DNA of 6,124 nt from Oribacterium sp. (GTDB taxonomy: Bacteria > Bacillota_A > Clostridia > Lachnospirales > Lachnospiraceae): NCBI GenBank assembly GCA_017940955.1, contig JAGAXP010000013.1:1-6124 (forward strand), in the 5' to 3' direction. The notes under the pieces were generated by a model. The model saw nothing but the letters and a program-made list of their open reading frames with translations, searched no databases and was not told where the DNA came from. The position numbers and the translations under genes are program-made. Below are positions 1-3,858 of this stretch, piece by piece. Every line of letters starts with the position of its first letter. Within the stretch, counting starts at the first letter, position 1.

Positions 1-71
1 ACTGCATAAAACGCATTTGGACTGCTGTCAAGAAAGGCTATGAGTTCTCTATTTACCTCATCAAAATTCAT
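1..71 (-). CDS. M18-family aminopeptidase, N-terminal fragment (cut by window edge)
   Basis: Only the first 23 codons lie in the window; the gene runs off the left edge. The start ATG at 69-71 follows a good Shine-Dalgarno (GAGGAGA at 77-83, read on the minus strand). The peptide contains ELIAFLDSSPNAFYAV. This matches the N-terminal signature of M18 aspartyl/lysyl aminopeptidases, in which a helix ends in 'SP(T/S/N)xFHAV'. Those enzymes are cytoplasmic dinuclear-zinc aminopeptidases that trim N-terminal residues from peptides, but the catalytic His, Asp and Glu residues would lie outside the window, so function rests on this short motif alone. The canonical His of FHAV is Tyr here. The gene has its own promoter at 222-250 and a leader of about 145 nt, so it is probably transcribed separately from the trk genes upstream. 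Confidence 0.6.
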   Translation of the reverse strand, partial: MNFDEVNRELIAFLDSSPNAFYA

Positions 72-131
72 TTGTTTCTCCTCATCTATACAAGCATGCC
101 CTTAGTTACATAATCCCATTGCATAGGGATG

Positions 132-164
132 TATAACTAGCCGGCTCTTGCTTTTCAAGTTATA
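132..164 (-). repeat. Inverted repeat in the aminopeptidase 5' leader
   Basis: TATAACT (132-138) is an exact inverted copy of AGTTATA (158-164). The 19-nt loop contains the 8-bp palindrome AGCCGGCT (139-146). It lies in the predicted leader of the M18 gene, about 60-90 nt upstream of the start codon. It could be a leader hairpin or a DNA-binding site. The arms are AT-rich and short, so chance is possible. Confidence 0.35.
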
Positions 165-221
165 AACAAAATTCAACATTAAATTTAATATAATTTATGT
201 CAATATTTAACATGCTTGCAG

Positions 222-250
222 ATTATACCATTTTGCTAAATGATCCTCAA
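222..250 (-). promoter_or_regulatory. Promoter for the M18 aminopeptidase gene (extended -10 type)
   Basis: On the minus strand the sequence reads TTGAGG (-35, 245-250), a 17-nt spacer and TATAAT (-10, 222-227). TGG directly precedes the -10, which makes a TGnTATAAT extended -10. The -10 is a perfect sigma-A match, the -35 matches 4 of 6, and the spacing is ideal. Predicted transcription starts near 214-216, giving a leader of about 145 nt before the ATG at 71. This is one of the two best promoters in the window. Confidence 0.7.
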
Positions 251-252
251 CC

Positions 253-262
253 GATTGCAATC
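253..262. promoter_or_regulatory. 10-bp palindrome GATTGCAATC abutting the -35 box, candidate operator
   Basis: A perfect 10-bp palindrome lies two bases upstream of the -35 hexamer of the aminopeptidase promoter. A dimeric regulator could bind at this position, as an activator from just upstream of -35 or as a repressor overlapping RNA polymerase. The role is inferred from symmetry and position only; I do not recognise it as the site of a known regulator. Confidence 0.3.
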
Positions 263-354
263 ATAATGTTTTCCGTAATATATAAACCTTTTTAATCTAT
301 TCGATAACATTTCATTATGTCTTTTATTCTCTTATGGAATACATTTGTCCGTAC

Positions 355-431
355 AAAAAAGACACCCTGTTATCTCCGCTTTAAATCGTTGATGAACAAA
401 ATCACCAAAACAGCGTTGATCTCAGGATGTC
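355..431 (-). terminator. Nested long-loop hairpin with T-run, probable trk operon terminator
   Basis: On the minus strand, GACATCCTG (423-431) can pair with CAGGGTGTC (361-369) over all 9 positions, with one G-U wobble, and TTTTTT follows directly (355-360). The 53-nt loop is itself structured: CGCT/AGCG pairs at 412-415 with 377-380, and a 7-bp hairpin (TTGGTGA with TCATCAA, 389-408, six-base loop, one wobble) sits inside it. A GC-containing stem followed by six T's is the layout of an intrinsic terminator. It lies about 140 nt past the trkA stop and upstream of the next promoter, so ending trk transcription is the simplest role. The loop is unusually large for a terminator, so a small structured RNA or leader element is also possible. 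Confidence 0.55.
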
Positions 432-513
432 ATTTTCACATTCTGTATACAATGTCAGACGTCTATAATGTCCTTTGGTTTTTTTAAGTATTTTAGAATT
501 TCCAATCCCTGTT

Positions 514-527
514 GTGTTCCATAACAC
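514..527 (-). repeat. Small perfect hairpin downstream of trkA
   Basis: GTGTT and AACAC pair perfectly around a four-base loop (minus strand GTGTT-ATGG-AACAC). It is separated by a single base from the larger hairpin at 529-566. No T-run follows on the minus strand, so it is not a standard terminator by itself. A protective or processing role in the 3' end of the trk transcript is possible. Confidence 0.35.
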
Positions 528-528
528 G

Positions 529-566
529 TCCGAAACTATTTTTCAATCTTTAAAAATGTTTCCGGA
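529..566 (-). repeat. Bulged hairpin immediately after the trkA stop codon
   Basis: Three bases beyond the trkA stop (570-572), TCCG-g-AAAC-ATTTTT on the minus strand pairs with AAAAAT-a-GTTT-CGGA. This gives about 14 base pairs with two single-base bulges and an 8-nt loop. No T-run follows, so efficient termination is not expected here. It may act as a 3'-end stabiliser, or as the first part of the structured region that ends at the T-run at 355-360. Confidence 0.45.
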
Positions 567-569
567 GTT

Positions 570-989
570 TTATCTGCCCAGTACTTTTGTCACTGTCAGC
601 TGAGCCATGGTCTTTTCAGGATAAACTATCTCATCTGCGCCTATTTTTTTCAGCACCTTACCCATACGATCGGAGCCAGCCTTTGCTATAACCCTATGCA
701 CTCCCTGCTCCTTTGCAACCATGATACACGTTATGCTTGGATCCATACTGCTTCCCATACATACTATAACGACATCCATGTTGCCGAGACCAAGCTTTTC
801 AACGGCATCCGGATCCGAAAGATCACAGGTAACCGCAACCTCTGCTATATCAGATAACTGATTGATAGTCTCTTCACTCTTATCTGCGATAAGCAGGTCC
901 ACGCCGTTCTCAAAAAGCTCCTTTGCAGTGAATTTTCCAAATCTCCCAAGTCCCAATATCGCAACTGAAAGTGATTTTTTCTCTGACAT
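570..989 (-). CDS. trkA: TrkA/KtrA-like potassium channel regulatory subunit, RCK_N domain only
   Basis: The 139-aa protein is a Rossmann-fold RCK_N domain, the cytoplasmic nucleotide-sensing subunit that gates TrkH/KtrB potassium channels. Visible landmarks are the dinucleotide-binding GLGRFG (residues 13-18), the acidic D36 at the end of the second strand, and the family-typical HRVIAKA (98-104) and IGADEIVYPEK (116-126). I chose the ATG at 987-989 because AGGGAGGA lies just upstream; a longer frame reaches 1025 but would read through that ribosome-binding site. KtrA/TrkA proteins are usually about 215-225 aa, with a C-terminal RCK_C domain after a linker. Here the reading frame stops about 13 residues after YPEK, and I see no RCK_C sequence in any frame of the 200 bp that follow. 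The gene lies 155 bp downstream of trkH and is probably cotranscribed with it. Family assignment is firm; whether this short form is functional is unknown. Confidence 0.9.
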   Translation of the reverse strand: MSEKKSLSVAILGLGRFGKFTAKELFENGVDLLIADKSEETINQLSDIAEVAVTCDLSDPDAVEKLGLGNMDVVIVCMGSSMDPSITCIMVAKEQGVHRVIAKAGSDRMGKVLKKIGADEIVYPEKTMAQLTVTKVLGR

Positions 990-995
990 ATATTC

Positions 996-1001
996 CTCCC
1001 T
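996..1001 (-). promoter_or_regulatory. Shine-Dalgarno of trkA, decides the start codon
   Basis: Minus-strand AGGGAGGA lies about 5 nt upstream of the ATG at 987-989. It selects this start over the in-frame upstream codons reaching 1025, which lack such a site. The stop codon of the small frame at 1000-1125 overlaps it. Confidence 0.7.
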
Positions 1002-1125
1002 AAATAAGTACATGTTTTGTACCATTTGTCTCTGACATCCAAATGGCAGATCTGATCGGCTTCTCTATATACACACATTTATGGCCGTTTATCTCTGTCA
1101 AAAAATTCTGTCCTCGCCATACCAT
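1000..1125 (-). CDS. Possible 41-aa peptide between trkH and trkA
   Basis: An ATG at 1123-1125 opens a 41-codon frame in the trkH-trkA gap, ending in TAG at 1000-1002 inside the trkA Shine-Dalgarno. The product would begin MVWRGQNFLTEINGHK and end NGTKHVLI. I recognise no domain, signal peptide or membrane segment. The position would suit translational coupling: a ribosome finishing here lands on the trkA ribosome-binding site. Against it, the only upstream purine stretch (CGGGGA) is about two bases from the ATG, too close for a good Shine-Dalgarno, and a frame of this length is common by chance. A TTGACA hexamer lies inside it (1096-1101, minus strand), but I find no -10 box at a proper distance, so I do not call a trkA promoter here. 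Confidence 0.2.
   Translation of the reverse strand: MVWRGQNFLTEINGHKCVYIEKPIRSAIWMSETNGTKHVLI
1020..1048 (-). repeat. Intercistronic hairpin upstream of trkA
   Basis: On the minus strand TGCCATTTG pairs with CAAATGGTA over 9 positions with one G-U wobble, around an 11-nt loop. It lies about 31-59 nt upstream of the trkA ATG, inside the gap between the two trk genes. It may be a processing or stability element that sets the ratio of channel to regulator, but no partner motif supports a specific role. Confidence 0.4.
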
Positions 1126-1144
1126 GTCCCCGTAATGCTCACTC

Positions 1145-2569
1145 TTATCCTATGTAATATTTTCCTTCAGCACTGGAAAGAAGATTCTTCTTTGCATTCT
1201 GTCCCCTGAAAAACATAACAAGGGATATAGGTCCTATCCTTCCGAGATACATCGCAGCTATGATGATCACCCTTCCCGCCGGCGTCAGGCTCGATGTGAG
1301 ATTTCTGGAGAGCCCCACTGTCGCAGTCGCACTGAAGGTTTCAAAAAGTGCATCCGTCATGAGCATACCGTGATCGGTAAACATTAACATCATACTGAGA
1401 AGTGACGTTACAAGAAAACTTATGAGAATGATGGCAACAGCTTTACTTATGGTTTCAAGTGAAAAAGATCTGTTGAAGACTACCGGCTTTTCACGATCAT
1501 GAAGGAAACTTATGGCATAAAGTATAAGGGCAAAGAATGTCACCGTTTTTACACCTCCCGCAGTTCCCATGGGAGATCCTCCGATAAACATATACATCAG
1601 TCCGAAAAGAGCAGTGACTTCTCTCAGGTTTTTCTGGGAAACCGTCATAAACCCCGCAGTTCTGAAAGTCACAGACTGGAAAAAGCTGTTCCAGATCTTG
1701 CCGCCAAGGCTCATATTCTGCATGGTTCCCGGATTGTCCCTTTCCGCAAGAAACGTGATCATCGCTCCGCTCACTATAAAAACTGTTGTCAGTGCCAGCA
1801 CAAGCTTAGTCTGCTCACGCAGCCTTATCCGCTTCATATCTTCCTTATGTGTTAACAAGGATGAGACAGCATTAACCACATCGAACCATACCACAAAGCC
1901 AAGTCCGCCCAGAACTATCAGAAGCATGGTGACAAACAGAATATAATAGTTCTCAGAATATCTGCATAAACTGTCCGGTCCTATCACATCGATGCCGGCA
2001 TTACAGAAGGCAGAAATCGAATGGAAGATCGATATATAAGCGCCTTTAACATTGCCAAATTCAGGTATAAATACAAAGGCCGACAGGATCGCCCCTATCC
2101 CTTCAACGATAAAAATGTCTTTGACCACCCTCCGGCAAAAACCCACAACGCCTTTTATGGAATCAAGATTAAAGGAATCCATCATCAAAACCCTTGTTTT
2201 AAGGGACAGCTTCTTGTGAACAAGTATCAAAAGCACCGCAGAAATACACACTACTCCGATACCGCCCACCTGAATGAGCAAAAGGATCACGATCTGCCCG
2301 AACAGCGTCCAGTGCGAGAAAGTGTCAACCACCACAAGCCCTGTTACGCAAACCGACGTAGTCGCAGTGAAAAGCGCAGTCAGAAAAGTCGTTTTCTCTC
2401 CCGGCACAGTCGCACAAGGAAGCATCAGAAGTACCGCTCCCACAAGAATCGCCGACAAAAAACTAAGTGAGATCACCTGAGTCGTACTCAGCTCCGCCTT
2501 CCTGCCCTTCTTTCCCTTCTTTTTCCTAAAATCACTTACACTTTTATTCCCCTCATTCATTTCCTTCAT
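1145..2569 (-). CDS. trkH: TrkH/KtrB-family potassium uptake channel subunit
   Basis: This integral membrane protein carries K+ across the cytoplasmic membrane together with an RCK ring subunit. Its length (474 aa from this ATG) is normal for the family and it looks complete. All four pore-loop filter motifs of the superfamily are present (numbering from this ATG): TTSVCVTGL (70-78), SISAFCNAGID (184-194), SVTFRTAGF (299-307) and SATATVGLS (413-421). Each keeps its filter glycine. The intramembrane gate segment IGGSPMGTAGGVK (329-341) lies in the third repeat, and hydrophobic helices surround each loop. The N-terminus is a short cytoplasmic tail rich in Lys/Arg (16-24). An in-frame GTG lies two codons upstream (2573-2575); I prefer the ATG at 2567-2569, although neither has a good Shine-Dalgarno. 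The gene has its own promoter at 2628-2656 and is followed by the trkA-like gene. KtrB and TrkH cannot be separated with certainty by eye. Confidence 0.95.
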   Translation of the reverse strand: MKEMNEGNKSVSDFRKKKGKKGRKAELSTTQVISLSFLSAILVGAVLLMLPCATVPGEKTTFLTALFTATTSVCVTGLVVVDTFSHWTLFGQIVILLLIQVGGIGVVCISAVLLILVHKKLSLKTRVLMMDSFNLDSIKGVVGFCRRVVKDIFIVEGIGAILSAFVFIPEFGNVKGAYISIFHSISAFCNAGIDVIGPDSLCRYSENYYILFVTMLLIVLGGLGFVVWFDVVNAVSSLLTHKEDMKRIRLREQTKLVLALTTVFIVSGAMITFLAERDNPGTMQNMSLGGKIWNSFFQSVTFRTAGFMTVSQKNLREVTALFGLMYMFIGGSPMGTAGGVKTVTFFALILYAISFLHDREKPVVFNRSFSLETISKAVAIILISFLVTSLLSMMLMFTDHGMLMTDALFETFSATATVGLSRNLTSSLTPAGRVIIIAAMYLGRIGPISLVMFFRGQNAKKNLLSSAEGKYYIG

Positions 2570-2592
2570 ACCCACAACATACCCACAATCAT
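2566..2592 (-). CDS. Possible 8-aa leader peptide overlapping the trkH start (ATGA)
   Basis: An ATG at 2590-2592 opens the frame MIVGMLWV followed by TGA at 2566-2568. The stop overlaps the trkH ATG in an ATGA arrangement, the classic geometry for coupled re-initiation. The trkH ATG lacks a proper Shine-Dalgarno, which makes coupling attractive, but the leader frame lacks a clear one too. The frame crosses an exact 11-bp tandem repeat, so it may simply be a by-product of that duplication. Confidence 0.2.
   Translation of the reverse strand: MIVGMLWV
2567..2588. repeat. Exact 11-bp tandem duplication at the trkH start
   Basis: CATACCCACAA occurs twice in direct succession (2567-2577 and 2578-2588). 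On the minus strand this is TTGTGGGTATG twice. Each copy ends in an ATG; the left copy supplies the preferred trkH start codon. It looks like a small replication-slippage duplication at the initiation region. Confidence 0.9.
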
Positions 2593-2627
2593 AAAATTAC
2601 TCGCGCTGATCAGTCATTGACTCATTA

Positions 2628-2656
2628 ATTATAACATCAGTCAGGATCAGTTTTAA
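2628..2656 (-). promoter_or_regulatory. Promoter of the trkH-trkA unit
   Basis: On the minus strand TTAAAA (-35, 2651-2656) is followed by a 17-nt spacer and a perfect TATAAT (-10, 2628-2633). Transcription would start near 2621, leaving a leader of about 50 nt to the trkH ATG. That is too short for a c-di-AMP (ydaO) riboswitch. Exact 8-bp direct repeats TGACTGAT (minus strand) lie in the spacer (2636-2643) and just past the start site (2609-2616). A dyad AGTCA-T-TGACT (2612-2622) also covers the predicted start, so operator sites are plausible. Confidence 0.65.
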
Positions 2657-2667
2657 CTATATAATGC

Positions 2668-2719
2668 AAAGAGACAACCATGTTCTCTGTGCAGTCACAG
2701 AATAACATGGTTGTCTTTT
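2668..2719 (-). terminator. Strong two-part hairpin, terminator of the secreted-protein operon
   Basis: GACAACCATGTT (2673-2684) is an exact inverted copy of AACATGGTTGTC (2704-2715). A-T and G-T pairs extend the stem outward to about 2669/2719. Inside it, TCTGTG (2686-2691) pairs with CACAGA (2696-2701) around a 4-nt loop. The whole structure lies about 30 nt past the stop of the 365-aa protein gene. On the minus strand the tail is T-rich but broken (CTCTTT). On the plus strand the tail is better (CTTTTCCTTT), so it may work in both directions. Confidence 0.75.
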
Positions 2720-2747
2720 CCTTTAACTTTTATTCACTTTTTGCGAA

Positions 2748-3845
2748 TCAATCTTCAGCTTTGTGAAGTTCGTACTCATTTTCGAAATACTCATCAAGGC
2801 ACTGGAGATTCATTACTCCGTCTACGATGGATACCTTGAAGGTCGAGTCTCTGAGACTGCTCTTTTCGAAGTCCACCTTGAGAGTATCTTCTTCTAGCTC
2901 GTAGCCGAAGCTGTAGCTGTGCTCCGGAAGTACCAGAGCGCCTGAGCCGCTCTTTGTGAAGCGGTAGGAGGTGATGTCGTCGATGCTCCAGAGCCCTTCC
3001 AGGTCTTCCATGGTGAGATACTCCTTTTTCTTTTCTGCCAATGTCTCCGCCGGTGCCGTCGTCTCTGCAGGAACAGTTTCCTCTATCAGGGCTTCAGTTT
3101 CAGCTAATGTTTCTTCTGCCGTTGTCTCTTCCAGTTCTTCTGTTGACTCTACTGATCCGTCACTCTCTGCATCGGCTTTATCCGAATCTGAGTTTGATGC
3201 ATCATCGGATCCTGATCCACCGTTTTCATCGGAAGCTTTATCCTCCTGGATGTTTTCTGCATCTTCTGCATCATCAGTCTGAGCACCATCTCCCTTGGAT
3301 TTGTCTTCTGTGCCTTTGTTCTGAGCATCAGTGTTTTTATCTGATGCTGAGTTGTCTTCGGATTTATCATCAGTGTTCTTGTCTGACGTAGACTTATCTC
3401 CGGATTTATCATCAGTATTCTTACCGGAATTGTCATCTGAGTTCTTATCAGATGTCACCTTATCATCCGACTTGCCGGTATCAGATGTGCCTTTTCCGCC
3501 ATCCTTGTCACCTGCATCAGCGTCTTTTGTATCTGTGCCTTTGTCCTGATCTGTGTTTTCTGTGTTGTCAGCTTTACCACCATTACCTGTTCCGGAACCG
3601 GAGGTGTTGTCATCTGACTTTTCACTTCCTGATTTTGTATCATCTGAACCTTTTCCACCAGAGGTGTCATTGTCTTTACCGGTATCTGCAGACTTTCCTC
3701 CGGAGGAATCCTGATTGTGCTCTGAACTGTTCACTGTATTGTCATTGTCTTGATTCTCAGTGGCATGGACATTGTTTCCTACAGCTGTAACAAGAAAGCC
3801 GGCCATCACGAGCATTTCAAGACCTTTTATTAATTTTCTTTTCAT
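2748..3845 (-). CDS. Secreted protein: acidic low-complexity stalk plus C-terminal lipocalin-like (DUF5640-like) domain
   Basis: The 365-aa product starts with a signal peptide (basic MKRK, hydrophobic core about 8-22, likely cleavage after VHA at residue 28), so it should be exported. Residues 29 to about 255 are an extremely low-complexity stretch of D, S, G, K, T, N and E with almost no hydrophobic residues, surely disordered. It contains a 14-residue near-repeat around 132-172 (SDKNTDDK-type units). Residues 232-273 turn to Glu/Thr/Ala/Pro. Residues 277-361 form a compact domain with GLWSIDDITSYRFTKSGSG, alternating strands (TLKVDF, TFKVSI) and few charges in the core. This resembles the lipocalin-like/DUF5640 domains of secreted clostridial proteins; no enzymatic motif is visible. 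No LPXTG or other anchor is present. The ATG follows AAGGAG at 7 nt. The gene begins 10 bp after the 695-aa surface protein gene, with the upstream stop fused to this Shine-Dalgarno, so the two are almost certainly cotranscribed and may act together. Function is unknown. Confidence 0.85.
   Translation of the reverse strand: MKRKLIKGLEMLVMAGFLVTAVGNNVHATENQDNDNTVNSSEHNQDSSGGKSADTGKDNDTSGGKGSDDTKSGSEKSDDNTSGSGTGNGGKADNTENTDQDKGTDTKDADAGDKDGGKGTSDTGKSDDKVTSDKNSDDNSGKNTDDKSGDKSTSDKNTDDKSEDNSASDKNTDAQNKGTEDKSKGDGAQTDDAEDAENIQEDKASDENGGSGSDDASNSDSDKADAESDGSVESTEELEETTAEETLAETEALIEETVPAETTAPAETLAEKKKEYLTMEDLEGLWSIDDITSYRFTKSGSGALVLPEHSYSFGYELEEDTLKVDFEKSSLRDSTFKVSIVDGVMNLQCLDEYFENEYELHKAED
3331..3466. 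repeat. Degenerate 42-bp-period repeats encoding the acidic stalk
   Basis: The 16-bp block CGGATTTATCATCAGT occurs at 3359-3374 and again exactly at 3401-3416, a 42-bp (14-codon) period. More degenerate copies lie on both sides. The repeats encode the SDKNTDDKS-type units of the disordered stalk and are the likely substrate for length change by slippage or recombination. Confidence 0.7.
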
Positions 3846-3846
3846 T

Positions 3847-3858
3847 CTAAACTCCTTA
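3847..3858 (-). promoter_or_regulatory. Stop codon / Shine-Dalgarno fusion joining the two secreted-protein genes
   Basis: On the minus strand the TAA stop of the upstream gene (3856-3858) reads straight into GGAG, giving TAAGGAG, 7 nt before the ATG at 3843-3845. This shows operon organisation and probable translational coupling. Confidence 0.75.

Larger units (their letters stand above)
84..569. other. Gene-free intergenic region between trkA and the aminopeptidase gene
   Basis: No convincing coding region was found in these 486 bp. Reading the minus strand from right to left, the stretch holds two hairpins next to the trkA stop (529-566 and 514-527), a nested structure followed by six T's (355-431), a 10-bp palindrome (253-262), a promoter (222-250) and an inverted repeat in the aminopeptidase leader (132-164). 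A minus-strand frame starting at a GTG near 528 stays open for about 40 codons, but it has no ribosome-binding site and no recognisable domain, so I do not call it. Confidence 0.7.

Noticed and set aside
176..203. Second promoter for the M18 gene using the perfect TTGACA at 198-203 (minus strand)
   Set aside because: No acceptable -10 lies 16-18 nt downstream (best is TAATGT). The TTGAGG/TATAAT pair at 222-250 is much better.
432..500. Separate promoter for a small RNA ending at 355
   Set aside because: TATACA and TATAGA hexamers occur on the minus strand, but neither has a reasonable -35 partner at 16-18 nt.
405..530. About 40-codon minus-strand frame beginning at a GTG near 528 (…GHYRRLTLYTECEND…)
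   Set aside because: It has no Shine-Dalgarno and overlaps hairpin elements. I cannot link the peptide to any family, so it is not called.
360..570. Possible frameshifted TrkA C-terminal domain after the stop
   Set aside because: I translated the minus strand beyond 570 in all three frames. Stops come quickly and no RCK_C-like sequence appears, so a simple frameshift is not supported.
845..1078. 77-codon minus-strand frame overlapping the trkA start
   Set aside because: It overlaps the conserved trkA N-terminus in another frame and breaks up trkA. Its product resembles no known protein.
1499..1946. Plus-strand open frames of 118 and 125 codons opposite trkH
   Set aside because: They lie entirely antisense to a clear TrkH gene with all filter motifs. 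Their products are rich in Ser, His and Arg, have no recognisable domain, and have no ribosome-binding site that I can see.
2021..2470. 149-codon plus-strand frame rich in Lys, Arg and His
   Set aside because: It is antisense to the N-terminal half of trkH. The odd composition is the mirror of codons for hydrophobic membrane segments.
2570..2625. c-di-AMP (ydaO) riboswitch ahead of trkH
   Set aside because: Potassium transporter genes often carry one, but the leader from the predicted start site to the ATG is only about 50 nt and shows no such structure.
3331..3466. CRISPR-like periodic repeat
   Set aside because: The 42-bp periodicity is codon-phased, lies inside a coding region and has no unique spacers of constant length between identical repeats.
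2971..3790. Several long plus-strand and other minus-frame open frames over the acidic stalk
   Set aside because: The repetitive Asp/Ser/Lys coding sequence leaves few stop codons in other frames. The minus-strand frame with a signal peptide, a Shine-Dalgarno and a folded C-terminal domain is the real gene.
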